This document shows positions 1-8,949 of a stretch of DNA of 35,668 bases, in pieces; the stretch's first letter is position 1, and each line of letters starts with the position of its first letter. The notes under the pieces were generated by a model. It did not search any database. It saw nothing but the letters and a program-made list of their open reading frames with translations, and was not told where the DNA came from. This DNA comes from Brevundimonas sp. UBA7534 (GTDB taxonomy: Bacteria; Pseudomonadota; Alphaproteobacteria; Caulobacterales; Caulobacteraceae). The stretch lies in contig NZ_DLMO01000158.1 in assembly GCF_002479325.1 (NCBI RefSeq), positions 1 through 35,668 on the forward strand, written 5' to 3'. The position numbers and the translations under genes were made by a program.

Positions 1-339
1 ATCAAGGCCTTCGGCCCGGATCGGCGCAACACCATCCTGTTTTCGGGCTTCCAGGCGGCCGGAACCCGCGGGCGTTCGATGGTCGAGGGCGCCAGGGAGG
101 TGAAGATCCACGGCGGGTGGGTCCCCATCCAGGCCGAGGTCGCCAATCTGCCCATGCTTTCGGCTCACGCGGACGCCGAGGAAATCCTGCGCTGGCTGTC
201 CGGCCTCAAGCGGCCCCCGCGCAAGGTCTTCATCGTTCATGGCGAACCGCATGCGTCCGACGCCCTGCGCGTCCGCATCCAGGACCGGTTCGGATGGGAC
301 TGCGTCATTCCCCAGATGATGGAGCGTCACGCGCTGTGA
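1..339 (+). CDS. MBL-fold/beta-CASP metallo-hydrolase, 3' part only
   Basis: The reading frame is open from the first base of the window, so only the C-terminal 112 residues are present. The motifs are those of the beta-CASP and RMMBL part of RNA-processing metallo-beta-lactamase proteins (CPSF73/RNase J-like exonucleases): FSGFQAAGTRGR near residues 14-25, a SAHAD block that supplies a metal-binding histidine, and VHGEP near the end. The catalytic HxHxDH motif would lie upstream, outside the window. Its stop overlaps the start of the next gene by 4 bp (GTGA), so the two are surely co-translated. In many proteobacteria such MBL proteins sit beside an AMP-phosphorylase-like gene and a PRPP-synthetase-like gene. 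The true substrate is not known from sequence; a nucleic acid is the family expectation. Confidence 0.85.
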   Translation: MKAFGPDRRNTILFSGFQAAGTRGRSMVEGAREVKIHGGWVPIQAEVANLPMLSAHADAEEILRWLSGLKRPPRKVFIVHGEPHASDALRVRIQDRFGWDCVIPQMMERHAL

Positions 340-1862
340 CCCGCCTGTCCAACCCGTCCCACGCCGCGGTTCCTTCCCTGAAGGCGCGCCGCTTCGGTCT
401 TCACGCCCAGCACGAGTCGATCGTGCTGATGCGGCGAGACTGCCCGGTTTGCCGCTCCGAGGGCCTGTCGTCGCGCGCCCAGGTGGTGCTGTCGGCCGGG
501 GGCCGCGAGGTCTACGCCACCCTGTACCAGATGGAAGGGGACCTCCTCGGCCACGACGAAGTCGCGCTCTCCGAAGAGGCGTGGCGCCTGCTGGGGGTGG
601 CGCCGGGCGACCCCGTCGCCGTGCGACACGCGCCGGCCATCGAGTCCATGTCCAGCGTCCGCCGCCGGATCTATGGCGCGCGGCTGGACGAAACGGCGAT
701 CCAGGGGGTCATCCGCGATGTGGCCGCGGGGCGCTACACCTCCATTCATCTGGCGGCCTTTCTGACCGCCACCTCCGCCCTTCCGCTGGACGAGGCCGAG
801 ACGGTCGCCCTGACCCGCGCCATGGTGGACGTGGGAGACCGCCTGAGCTGGGCCGCCGACGTGGTCATGGACAAGCACTGCATCGGCGGTTTGCCCGGCA
901 ACCGGACGACGCCGATCGTGGTGGCGATCCTCGCCGCCTGCGGCCTGGTCGCCCCCAAGACCTCCTCGCGCGCCATCACCTCGCCGGCCGGAACGGCCGA
1001 CACGATGGAGACCCTGGCGCCGGTCGATCTCGACGTGGGCGCGATGCGGCGGGTGGTCGAGGCCGAAGGCGGTTGCGTCGTCTGGGGCGGCGCGGTCCGG
1101 TTGAGCCCGGTGGACGACATCTTCATCCGCATCGAACGGGTTCTCGACGTCGACACCGAAGGCCAGCTCATCGCCTCGGTTCTGTCCAAGAAGATCGCGG
1201 CCGGCTCGACCCATGTGGTGCTGGACCTCCCGGTCGGTGCGACCGCCAAGGTGCGCTCTGCGGAGGCGGCCGGAGCGCTGGCCGCGCGGCTGACGGCCGT
1301 GGCGAGCGGCTTTGGAATTCGGGCGCTGTGCCTGCAGACGGACGGCTCACAGCCCGTGGGCGTCGGCATCGGGCCGGCCCTGGAGGCCCGCGACATCCTC
1401 GCCGTGCTGCAGAACCGTCCCGGGGCGCCCGCGGATCTGCGAGCGCGCGCCTGCCTGCTGGCGGGCGCCGCACTCGAACTGGCCGGGCGGGCCGCCGCGG
1501 GGGAGGGAGTGACCGCCGCCGAGGGCGTGATCGCCGATGGGCGCGCCTGGACGAAATTCCAGCGGATCTGCGAAGCCCAGGGCGGGATGCGCGTCCCGCC
1601 CACGGCGGGCCAGCGCGCCGTGATCCGGGCGACCCGGTCGGGTCGGGTGATCCTGGTTAACAACCGCCAGATCGCGACCCTGGCGAAACTGGCCGGCGCA
1701 CCCGAACGCAAGGCGGCCGGTCTGGAGATGCACGTCCGCCTCGGGATGGAGGTGGCGGCGGGCGACGCCCTGGCCACGGTCCACGCGGAGAGCCGGGGCG
1801 AACTCGATTACGCCATGGTCTATGCGGCGTCGCACACCGACCTGATCGAGGTCGAAGGCTGA
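336..1862 (+). CDS. AMP phosphorylase / thymidine phosphorylase family protein
   Basis: This 508-residue protein is close to the 503 or so of archaeal AMP phosphorylase (DeoA family), which cleaves nucleoside 5'-monophosphates with phosphate to the free base and ribose 1,5-bisphosphate. I chose the GTG at 336: it overlaps the upstream stop (GTGA), has GGAG 12 bases before it, and removes a long out-of-context N-terminus. The N-terminal domain of about 100 residues typical of the NMP-specific branch is present. The phosphorylase signature MDKHCIGGLPGNRTT is at about 178-192 and SSRAITSPAGTADTME at 210-225. A Cys replaces the usual Ser in DKHS. No ribose-1,5-bisphosphate isomerase or RuBisCO is in the window, so the fate of the product is open. 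The PRPP-synthetase-like gene that often accompanies it lies 13 kb downstream. Confidence 0.88.
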   Translation: MTRLSNPSHAAVPSLKARRFGLHAQHESIVLMRRDCPVCRSEGLSSRAQVVLSAGGREVYATLYQMEGDLLGHDEVALSEEAWRLLGVAPGDPVAVRHAPAIESMSSVRRRIYGARLDETAIQGVIRDVAAGRYTSIHLAAFLTATSALPLDEAETVALTRAMVDVGDRLSWAADVVMDKHCIGGLPGNRTTPIVVAILAACGLVAPKTSSRAITSPAGTADTMETLAPVDLDVGAMRRVVEAEGGCVVWGGAVRLSPVDDIFIRIERVLDVDTEGQLIASVLSKKIAAGSTHVVLDLPVGATAKVRSAEAAGALAARLTAVASGFGIRALCLQTDGSQPVGVGIGPALEARDILAVLQNRPGAPADLRARACLLAGAALELAGRAAAGEGVTAAEGVIADGRAWTKFQRICEAQGGMRVPPTAGQRAVIRATRSGRVILVNNRQIATLAKLAGAPERKAAGLEMHVRLGMEVAAGDALATVHAESRGELDYAMVYAASHTDLIEVEG

Positions 1863-2517
1863 GGCCGCAGGGGATCAACGAGGGTCGCGCGGACGGAGGC
1901 GGCGACCGCCAGGGCGCAGGGATCGGGACAGAGCCCGCAGCGGGCCCGCATTCCCTCCCGCAGCACGGCCCGGCCCGGTGGACCCTCACGCCGACATTGT
2001 TGGCGGTCAGATGCATCTCGCCGGCGATCGTCGCCAGCGGAGTCCTTTCCAGTTCCGCTCTCCGGAGCAGGCTGGCGGTTTCGGGCGCCAGATCCGCAAG
2101 AACCAGCGCGAGGCAACGGAGCGACTGGGCAAGCTCGTCATCCGCGGGGTTCCCCCCGTCGCAGGCCGCCTCGGCGCTCAGCGCCTCTGTCAACCGCGCC
2201 CTGGCCGCGTTGCGGCGATAGCGGTCGAACAGGGCGTTGCGAAGCGCGACCCCGAGCCAGGCGTCCACCTTGCCGGGATCGGTGAGCCGGCCGGCCGCCA
2301 GCGTGGCCTTGAGGGCGAACTCCTGCAGGACATCTTCGGCGTCTTCGTGCGACCGCAGCCGTTTGAGGAGGTAACGAAGGTGCGCCGGGCGATCGTCGCG
2401 CAAGCGGCGCTCGACAAGGCGTCGAATCTCGGCCGCCGGTGTCGCGCGGGCGGCCAGTCGGGGGGCGACGGCTCGTATTCCCTGGTCACGCGCCGCGATG
2501 GGGCTCTGCAAGCTCAT
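1820..2517 (-). CDS. ECF-type RNA polymerase sigma factor, frameshifted near its C-terminus
   Basis: The start at 2517 is preceded by a strong Shine-Dalgarno sequence (AGGAGAAGG). Region 2 is seen at residues 45-75 (HEDAEDVLQEF) and the region 4 helix-turn-helix at about 145-182 (LATIAGEMHLTANNVGVRVHRA). After residue 182 the frame runs into low-complexity sequence antisense to the AMP phosphorylase gene. In the -1 frame the expected continuation appears: AVLREGMRARCGLCPDPCAL and a stop at 1820. One missing base in the GGCCCGGCCC stretch at about 1966-1977 explains this, either a true frameshift or a sequencing error. The restored tail has a CxxC/C cluster, as in the second sigma factor at 33170. 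The 3' end overlaps the convergent AMP phosphorylase gene by 43 bp. No anti-sigma gene is adjacent. A weak FNR-type box lies 55 bp upstream. Confidence 0.78.
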
Positions 2518-2571
2518 GGACCTTCTCCTGCATGAAGTCAGGGAGCATTCACGGACAAGTAACGCCAAGAT

Positions 2572-2585
2572 TTGCGTTGAATCAA
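2572..2585 (-). promoter_or_regulatory. Degenerate FNR-type box before the sigma factor gene
   Basis: The sequence TTGCGTTGAATCAA keeps the right half-site (ATCAA) and the TTG of the left half-site of the TTGAT-N4-ATCAA consensus. Its centre is 61.5 bp from the sigma start codon, close to the spacing of the better boxes in this window. The match is imperfect, so this is suggestive only. Confidence 0.4.
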
Positions 2586-2815
2586 GTGCTTGAAAAGATT
2601 CCCCTCAGCGCCTGTTTTGTTGAGGGATACTCAATCGTGATGCGTATTGTATTCCGCCTCGCGGCGATTCCGCCGGCCCGCATCCGGTCCGGCTCCAGGC
2701 GGGATGCGCCACCTGCGCCTTCCCTGGACGGCATCGGGCGGCCCGTGGCGCCACCGCCGCTCGACGAAGACGGACGGTGATTTGCGGCCTGCGTTCGGGA
2801 ATGGCCGGACGCGAC

Positions 2816-3871
2816 CTAATCCGGAAAGCCCAACCCCGCGACGGCGCCGACGCCCAAGCTGGCGTCGGTCATGGCGATCGAGTCCGCCGCCTCCGTGATC
2901 CGGCCCGCAAGCGCCCGGATGGCGTCTATGGTCTCGGGTACGACGATGGCCTGGTTGTCGACCATATAGGCGTAGAAGAGTTCGTCGCCCTGGACGCGGA
3001 GCATGTCCACCCAGAGCGCCACCTCGTAGAGACTGTCATGCGGACGGCCGAGATCGGCCATCAGTTCCTTGACGCTGTTCAGCGCGGTCATGCCATCGGC
3101 CATGCGCACGGGGGCGATGCGCGAGGACGCGAGGAGAGCCGCGACCACTTCGGCCTTTTCGGCCGGACGGGTCATTTGCACCGCCCAATAGTGCAGATGA
3201 GCGATCGTCTCCGGAACCTTGACCGCCATGGTCACGACATCCAGTCCGGGGTCGACGCTCTGCGCATCGGGGCCCTGATGACTCGGAATCCCGGGCTCCG
3301 GCGCCAGGGTGTTCATGATCCCGCCCCGGTCGCTTTCCCAAGGGTCCGTCGCCCTTCGCAGCAGCGTACCCCGGGCCCGGCGCAGCAATCCCGCCTGTTT
3401 GAGCGCGCCAAGGGTGCGGACGATCGAGGTGGTGTTGCAGGAGACGACCCGCGTCGATGACCGTCCGAGCGCGCCGGCATAGCTCGACTCGGCGACGAAG
3501 GAGTGACCGGTCACCGCGTGCCTTTCGCCGCCCTGGACGATGAACGGTTTGCCCTTGCGCCGGTAGAGCTCGGCGTTGGCGGCCCCGATGCCCTTGGGCG
3601 TGCAGTCGACCACGATGTCGGCGGCCGCGATCAGGTCGTCCAGGCCGCCCGCAACCGGAAGGCCGGCGCGCTCCATCGCCCGGGGGGCGTCATCGGCGGC
3701 GCCATACAGTGAGACGCCCTTCCGGGAGGCCACGCGCAGGCGCAGGTCGGCGCTGACGTCGGCCACGCCGACCAGGGTCATGTCTCCCTGTGCGTCGATG
3801 GCCGCCGCCACCCGCTTGCCGATCACGCCGTAGCCGTTCACCGCGACGCGGATGGTGTCTGATTGAGCCAT
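2816..3871 (-). CDS. Type II (archaeal-type) glyceraldehyde-3-phosphate dehydrogenase
   Basis: The 351-residue protein oxidises glyceraldehyde 3-phosphate with phosphate and NAD(P)+ to 1,3-bisphosphoglycerate. The Rossmann start VAVNGYGVIGKRV (9-21) and the active-site SCNTTS with catalytic Cys145 are those of the archaeal class. The block RRATDPWESDRGG (172-184) followed by PSHQGPD (196-202) also matches that class. Ordinary bacterial GapA has a different layout (SCTTNC). ATG at 3871 has AAGGACAG as ribosome site. The gene is 90 bp downstream of the CFA synthase gene on the same strand. A second copy of this gene type begins at 31202 but is truncated, so this one is probably the working copy. 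No good FNR box is visible in front of it. Confidence 0.9.
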   Translation of the reverse strand: MAQSDTIRVAVNGYGVIGKRVAAAIDAQGDMTLVGVADVSADLRLRVASRKGVSLYGAADDAPRAMERAGLPVAGGLDDLIAAADIVVDCTPKGIGAANAELYRRKGKPFIVQGGERHAVTGHSFVAESSYAGALGRSSTRVVSCNTTSIVRTLGALKQAGLLRRARGTLLRRATDPWESDRGGIMNTLAPEPGIPSHQGPDAQSVDPGLDVVTMAVKVPETIAHLHYWAVQMTRPAEKAEVVAALLASSRIAPVRMADGMTALNSVKELMADLGRPHDSLYEVALWVDMLRVQGDELFYAYMVDNQAIVVPETIDAIRALAGRITEAADSIAMTDASLGVGAVAGLGFPD

Positions 3872-3961
3872 GGATCGCTGTCCTTGCTGGTGCCTGGTCG
3901 TGAAGGGAAGGTCCCCGGACCGGATCGGTTGCGGCGAGAAGGTCGGGCGCGCCCGGGGCCC

Positions 3962-5218
3962 TCAGGGGACGCCGCGGCGCTCCGCATCGACCACGTAGTC
4001 CCGGGTCAACGGAACGGCGCGGATATCGCGGGCGAGCTGGATCTGGAACACCATCAGGCCGCCGACCCGGAAGGCGGCTTCACAGACGGCGAGGTAGTAT
4101 TCCCACATCCGGCAGAAGCGCTCGTCATAGAGCGCGGCGGCACGCCCGCGCTCGCCCTGGAACCGCTCGGCCCAGTGCCGCAGGGTCTCGGCGTAGTGCA
4201 GGCGCAGGATCTCCACGTCGGTGACCCAGAGCCCTGACCTCTCCACCGCGGCGAACACTTCCGACAGGGACGGGCAGTAGCCGCCGGGGAAGACGTGCTT
4301 GTCGATCCACGGATCGGCCTCGCCTGGCGGCCCCTTGCGGCCGATGGCATGGATCACGGCGACGCCATCGGGCGCCAGCAGCCGGCTCAGCGCGTCGAAG
4401 AATTCAAGGTAGTGCGGGGTCCCGACATGCTCGAACATGCCAACAGAGACGATGCGGTCGTAGGAGTCCGCCTCCTGCCGATAGTCCCTCAGGTGGAACC
4501 GAACGCGATCCTCCAGACCGGCCTCGGCCGCGCGCGCCCGGGCCACGGCCAGCTGTTCCTGCGACAGCGTCACGCCGTCGACCTCGACTCCATAACGGCG
4601 GGCGAGCTCCAGGGCCAGGCCGCCCCAGCCCGAACCGATATCGAGCACGCGTACGCCCGGGCGCAACCGCAGCTTGGCCGCAATGTGGCGCTTCTTCTTG
4701 GCCTGCGCCTGCTCCAGCGTTTCGTCGCCGTCCTGGAAATAGGCGCAGGAGTATTGCAGGTCTTCATCGAGGAACAGCCGATAGAGCTCTTCGGAGAGGT
4801 CATAATGGTGCGCAACGTTCGCCCGTGCGCGGGGGATCGGATTGTGCCGCCGCGGCCTGAACGGCGCGGCGAACTCGCGCAGAGCCCGAGCTTCCTTGGT
4901 CATCGCCCCGGAAGCGGCCACGCCGATCAGCAGGAAATCGCGCAGCGTGCCCGCCTCGAGCGTGAGCCCACCCTCCATATAGGCTTCGCCCACCCGCAGA
5001 CGCGGGTTGGCCAGGAGCCTGGCCGCCTCGCGCGGGTCGGCGATGCGGACTGTGGCGAAGGGCGCCTCGCCCGTGCCGAAGGCATGCCGCTCGTCCCATG
5101 GATCGATCACCACCAGCGATCCATAGCGGACCGTCCGCCGCAGCAGCGCGGCGAGGAGACCGAAGGCCGTCTGGCCGGGCAGGATCGAGCCAAGCGCCTC
5201 CCTCACGTCTTGCATCAT
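3962..5218 (-). CDS. cfa: Cyclopropane-fatty-acyl-phospholipid synthase
   Basis: The enzyme transfers a methylene from S-adenosylmethionine to double bonds of membrane phospholipid acyl chains, usually in stress or stationary phase. The SAM-binding motif VLDIGSGWGG is at 191-200, preceded by HHYDLSEELYRLFLDEDLQYSCAYF-type family sequence (138-161), and the C-terminal half has the YCPS/FPGGY region of the CFA family. The start MMQDV at 5218 is preferred over the ATG five codons upstream because AAAGG lies 8 bp before it. Length (418) is normal. Its stop is 90 bp from the GAPDH gene, so the two may share a transcript. About 490 bp without a gene lie upstream. Confidence 0.9.
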   Translation of the reverse strand: MMQDVREALGSILPGQTAFGLLAALLRRTVRYGSLVVIDPWDERHAFGTGEAPFATVRIADPREAARLLANPRLRVGEAYMEGGLTLEAGTLRDFLLIGVAASGAMTKEARALREFAAPFRPRRHNPIPRARANVAHHYDLSEELYRLFLDEDLQYSCAYFQDGDETLEQAQAKKKRHIAAKLRLRPGVRVLDIGSGWGGLALELARRYGVEVDGVTLSQEQLAVARARAAEAGLEDRVRFHLRDYRQEADSYDRIVSVGMFEHVGTPHYLEFFDALSRLLAPDGVAVIHAIGRKGPPGEADPWIDKHVFPGGYCPSLSEVFAAVERSGLWVTDVEILRLHYAETLRHWAERFQGERGRAAALYDERFCRMWEYYLAVCEAAFRVGGLMVFQIQLARDIRAVPLTRDYVVDAERRGVP

Positions 5219-5706
5219 GGTCGTGCCTTTCACGGATGCACGTTGGCGGGTGGCGCCGGGTCATTCGCTAAGACGTTCGAGTCCCCCGGGTGATTACATG
5301 CGTCCCGTCACGTCGAGGGTTCAAGCGGACTGCGGATGGAACGCCCATGGCCGCAGCGGGGCGACGATCGCTCCGGCGACAGAGACCACGACGGCGAACG
5401 GAATCGGCCGGGGTTGCGCGTCACCGGGCCGGGGGCTTGGCCGAGGCTCACCGCCGCCGTCCGTCTGCCGAGCCGGACATCCTGGCCTTGCCGGGGCGCA
5501 GGCCGCCCACCGCTACGGCCGGGCCATAGGCGATCATCGACGAGGCCGGGCGTCCCGCGATGACGACGAACCCCGGCGCCAGGGCGCGCCAGGCGAGCCC
5601 GGCGCCATCCCCAGCGACCGTCCCAGGAACGCGGCGTGCGCGCCCGGTTGCCGGGGCCCCGCGAAATCGCCGGGCGTCCGCCCGAACGTTACGGCCGATG
5701 GCGACG
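5219..5706. other. Gene-free stretch between the CFA synthase and P-type ATPase genes
   Basis: No open frame here has convincing coding character. Short frames on the plus strand are arginine/proline-rich shadows. The segment must hold the promoter of the CFA synthase gene and the 3' end of the ATPase transcript. I find no FNR-type box and no clear hairpin with a T-run. Confidence 0.6.
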
Positions 5707-8091
5707 CTAGATCGGCGCCGCTGCGGCTCTGGCGGACGACGGGGAGGTCATACCGGCGCCCAGTCGCAGGCGCTTCAACATCAGGGCGTTGATCGCCACC
5801 AGCACCGAACTGCCGGACATAGACAGGGCGGCGATCTCGGGGCTCAGGGTGAAGGGGTAGAGCACGCCCGCGGCCAGCGGGAAGGCGATGACGTTGTAGC
5901 CGACGGCCCACCACAGGTTCTGATGCATCTTGCGCAGGGTGGCGCGCGACAGTTCGATGGCCTTGACCACGTCGGCGGGGTCGCTGCGCATCAGCACCAC
6001 GTCGGCGCTCTCGATGGCCACGTCGGTCCCGGCCCCGATGGCGAAACCGACATCGGCCTGGGTCAGGGCGGGGGCGTCGTTGACGCCGTCGCCGACCATG
6101 CCGACCCTGTGCCCCTCGCCCTGGAGCTCCTTGATCTTGAGCGCCTTCTCCCCGGGCAGGACCTCGGCCAGCACGATGTCGATGCCCAGTTCGCCCGCGA
6201 TGCGCCGCGCCGTGCCGAGGTTGTCGCCCGTGATCATGGCGACCTTGACGCCCAGGCCCTGCAGCCGGCGGATGGTGGCCCCGGCGGTCGGCCGCACGGC
6301 GTCGGCCACCGCGATCAGGCCGATGACGCGGCCGTCGCGGGCGATGTGGACGACGGTGCGCCCGGCGCCCTGCAGCCGTTCGGATTCCGTGGCCAGCTCG
6401 CCGAGCTCGACGCCGTTGTCGGCCATCAGCATGCGGTTGCCGGAAAGCACGGTGCGACCGTCCACCGTCGCCCGCAGCCCCTTGCCGCCGAAGGATTCGA
6501 AGCCCGCCGCCGCGATTTCGGGGAGGTCCCGGGTCCGCTCCAGCACGGCCTTGGCGATGTGATGCTCGGACCCTCGCTCGAGGGCCGCGGCCGTGGTCAG
6601 CAGGTCGGTCTCGTCCACCCCGGCGGCCGGGGTGATCTGGACGACCTTGGGCGCGCCGAGGGTCAGGGTGCCGGTCTTGTCGAAGACGATCACATCCAGC
6701 TTGACGGCGTCCTCGAGGGCGGCGGCGTTCTTGATCAGGACGCCGTGCCGCGCGCCCAGCCCCGTGCCCACCATGATCGCCATGGGGGTGGCCAGGCCGA
6801 GCGCGTCGGGGCAGGCGATGACGAAGACGGTGATCGTCAGGGTCAGGGCGAACAGCAGGGTCTGGCCCAGGACCCAGAACCAGATTCCGAAGGTGAGCAG
6901 GCCGATGACGATGGCGGCCAGCACCAGCCACTGGGAGGCGCGGTCGGCGAGCAGCTGGGCGGGGGCCTTGGAGTTCTGCGCCTCCTGCACCAGCTTGACG
7001 ATCTGGGCCAGGGCGGTGTCGGCGCCCACCCGGGTGGCGCTGTAGCGGAAGGCCCCGGTCTTGTTGATGGCGCCGCCGGTCACGGCATCGCCGACCCCCT
7101 TCATCACCGGCAGGGATTCGCCGGTGAGCATGGATTCGTCGACCTCCGATCCGCCGTCCTCGATGACGCCGTCAACCGGGATGCGGCCGCCCGGGCGGAC
7201 CACCACCCGGTCGCCCACCAGAACGGCGGAGGTCGGGACCTCGACCTCGACGCCGTCGCGCAGCACGCGGGCGGTGGGCGGCGCCAGGTCCATCAGTCGG
7301 CGAATGGCGTCCGAGGCGCCGGCCCGCGCCCGCATCTCGAGCCAGTGGCCCATGAGGATGAAGACCAGCAGCAGGGCCGAGGCCTCGTAGAAGTCCGGCG
7401 CGTCATAGAGGAAAGTCGCGCCGACGCTGAACAGATAGCCGGTGCCGACGCTGAGCAGGACCAGCACCGCCATGTTGAGCACGCCGCGTCGCAGCGCCCG
7501 GACCGCGGCGATGTAGAAGGGCCAGCCGGGGTAGAGGATGGCGGCGCTGGCCAGAACGAACAGCAGCGGCTTCAGCGGCAGGCCGAACGGCGGCGCCACG
7601 CGCATGAAGTCCATGCCCATCGGGGCGAGGAAGAAGATTGGAACGGTGAAGCCCAGCGCGATCAGGAAGCGGTTGCGCATGTCCCGGGCCATGGCCTGCA
7701 TGTCCATGCCGGGGCCGTGGCCCATCTCGGCCATGTCGTCGGGGCCGGCCGCGGCCCCGTGCCCGCGCCTCGCCGCGTGATCCCCGTGGGCGGCCGCCGG
7801 GGCCGCCGGCGGGTGGGGGTGCGAGGCGCGGGCGTCCACGGCATCCTCGTTCGGGACGCAGACGTGTCGGGGCACGACCTCGCCCCGGCAATGGAAGCCG
7901 CAGTCCCGCACGGCCTGTTCCAGTTCGGCCTGGCTGAGACGGGCCTCGTCGTAGCGCACCGTGGCGGTGGCCGAGCCGAAGTTGGCGGCGGCGTCCAGCA
8001 CGCCCTTCAGACCCCGCAGGTGTTTCTCGATCACGAGCGGATCCAGCGGGGTGCGGAATCCGGAAACGTCGATGGTGGTGGTGCGCATCAA
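5707..8091 (-). CDS. P1B-type heavy-metal-translocating ATPase with a CPD motif
   Basis: This 794-residue inner-membrane pump has all P-type landmarks: TGES (323-326), phosphorylated Asp in DKTGT (471-475), TGD at about 621 and GDGVND (667-672). The transmembrane metal motif, normally CPC in Cu(I) pumps, reads CPD at 427-429. The later Cu-pump signatures are kept: YN in the segment near NLWWAVGYNV and MxxSS in SMSGSSVLVAINA. The invariant HP dipeptide of the nucleotide domain reads HH (510-511). The N-terminal 70 residues resemble an HMA domain but lack CxxC. They are followed by a His/Met-rich linker (about 90-135) with HPHP, HGDH and GHGPGMDM. Copper is the likely substrate, by context with the Cus operon, but the ligand change leaves metal and oxidation state open. 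The start at 8091 has AAGAAGAACTCC-like sequence upstream. Confidence 0.88.
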   Translation of the reverse strand: MMRTTTIDVSGFRTPLDPLVIEKHLRGLKGVLDAAANFGSATATVRYDEARLSQAELEQAVRDCGFHCRGEVVPRHVCVPNEDAVDARASHPHPPAAPAAAHGDHAARRGHGAAAGPDDMAEMGHGPGMDMQAMARDMRNRFLIALGFTVPIFFLAPMGMDFMRVAPPFGLPLKPLLFVLASAAILYPGWPFYIAAVRALRRGVLNMAVLVLLSVGTGYLFSVGATFLYDAPDFYEASALLLVFILMGHWLEMRARAGASDAIRRLMDLAPPTARVLRDGVEVEVPTSAVLVGDRVVVRPGGRIPVDGVIEDGGSEVDESMLTGESLPVMKGVGDAVTGGAINKTGAFRYSATRVGADTALAQIVKLVQEAQNSKAPAQLLADRASQWLVLAAIVIGLLTFGIWFWVLGQTLLFALTLTITVFVIACPDALGLATPMAIMVGTGLGARHGVLIKNAAALEDAVKLDVIVFDKTGTLTLGAPKVVQITPAAGVDETDLLTTAAALERGSEHHIAKAVLERTRDLPEIAAAGFESFGGKGLRATVDGRTVLSGNRMLMADNGVELGELATESERLQGAGRTVVHIARDGRVIGLIAVADAVRPTAGATIRRLQGLGVKVAMITGDNLGTARRIAGELGIDIVLAEVLPGEKALKIKELQGEGHRVGMVGDGVNDAPALTQADVGFAIGAGTDVAIESADVVLMRSDPADVVKAIELSRATLRKMHQNLWWAVGYNVIAFPLAAGVLYPFTLSPEIAALSMSGSSVLVAINALMLKRLRLGAGMTSPSSARAAAAPI

Positions 8092-8109
8092 GAAGAACTC
8101 CGGTGAAAA

Positions 8110-8450
8110 TCAAACTTCAGGCCGGGCGGGCCGGGACACGGGACCGAGTCGGGAGAGGAACGCCGGCGTCGCCCGCCGGTATCCGGCCCAGGCCGGGCCG
8201 AAGCGGGGGGCGGTTTCGCGCTCCTCCTCCACGGCCAGGCGCCAGTACAGGACAACGAGCGCCGGAAACATCGCCAAGGTGAGCAGCCTCGGCCACTGAA
8301 GCAGTACGCCGATCATGATCAACACGAAGCCGGCCTACTGCGGGTGGCGGATGGATTTGCACGGACCGGTCGTCGTCAGCCTGCCCTCGCGTTGGGCGCG
8401 ATGAAGCACCGGCCAGGCGGAGATGAGCCAGAACTCGCCGCGTGAAGACC
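8110..8450 (-). pseudogene. Isoprenylcysteine-methyltransferase-like membrane protein, broken
   Basis: Read on the minus strand, the frame gives GEFWLISAWPVLHRAQREGR, then TTGPCKSIRHPQ, a TAG stop, and then AGFVLIMIGVLLQWPRLLTL continuing to FGPAWAGYRRATPAF. This matches the C-terminal half of the small PEMT/ICMT-like integral-membrane methyltransferases, where RHPQY is the conserved SAM-binding turn. The tyrosine codon has become TAG (near 8336). The N-terminal membrane segments are also missing. It lies directly upstream of the metal ATPase gene on the same strand, where such methyltransferases are often found with metal-resistance genes. I treat it as inactive; a restart at the ATG at 8325 would make only a 71-residue fragment. 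Confidence 0.75.
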
Positions 8451-8949
8451 CGGCCGATCCCGGGGGAATTGGAGGTCATGCGAGGCCCCTTCCGTTCTGA
8501 ACACCGTCCGCCGTCTGACGCCTCACCCGACCGATCATTACCGACGCGGAAGGCCGACGGTCGTAAGACCCGCCGGTCGCCGGCGTCAGACCCTGGGCCA
8601 TCAGGTCATTGTCCGATCAAGGATCCAGTCGTGGCAAGCCGTTCATCGTCGCTCCCAACAGCGGGCCTCGACCTGCTAATTCGGCGTCTTCGCCAAGGGG
8701 CCGGGCGGACTGGCGCCCTGTCTGCGCGGCCGGATCGAGACGCACGCCGCGGGGCCCCCGGCTGGCGCGATCATGTCCGACGAAGCTTGGGGGGACTTCG
8801 GCGCCGGATCTCCTCTCCCGGCTCGAAGCGCGGCTGGCCCCTTGCGCACAGCCGCCGTCGCGGGCGGCTTCCGAGGGCGTAAGCAATCCTTCCACCCGGC
8901 GTCTTCAGGATCAGCGCATCGAACAGGCGAGCGCGTCCGGAGGCAGGAT
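8451..8949. other. Gene-free stretch upstream of the ABC exporter operon
   Basis: I see no credible gene here. Frames on both strands are low-complexity and change character repeatedly. It should contain the promoter for the plus-strand exporter operon beginning at 8950. It may also contain decayed 5' sequence of the methyltransferase pseudogene. No FNR-type palindrome was found. Confidence 0.5.

Noticed and set aside
1657..1965. C-terminal extension of the sigma factor antisense to the AMP phosphorylase gene
   Set aside because: Low-complexity Pro/Arg/Ser sequence after a frameshift; the -1 frame gives the family-like tail.
2620..2634. TTGAG-N5-CTCAA inverted repeat resembling an FNR box
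   Set aside because: The spacer is 5 bases and the half-sites end in G/C, so it does not fit TTGAT-N4-ATCAA. It may still be a site for another regulator.
5534..8106. Very long open frames on both strands across the ATPase gene (465 and 848 codons)
   Set aside because: They are antisense or alternate-frame shadows of the ATPase gene, caused by its GC-rich third positions, and have no family motifs.
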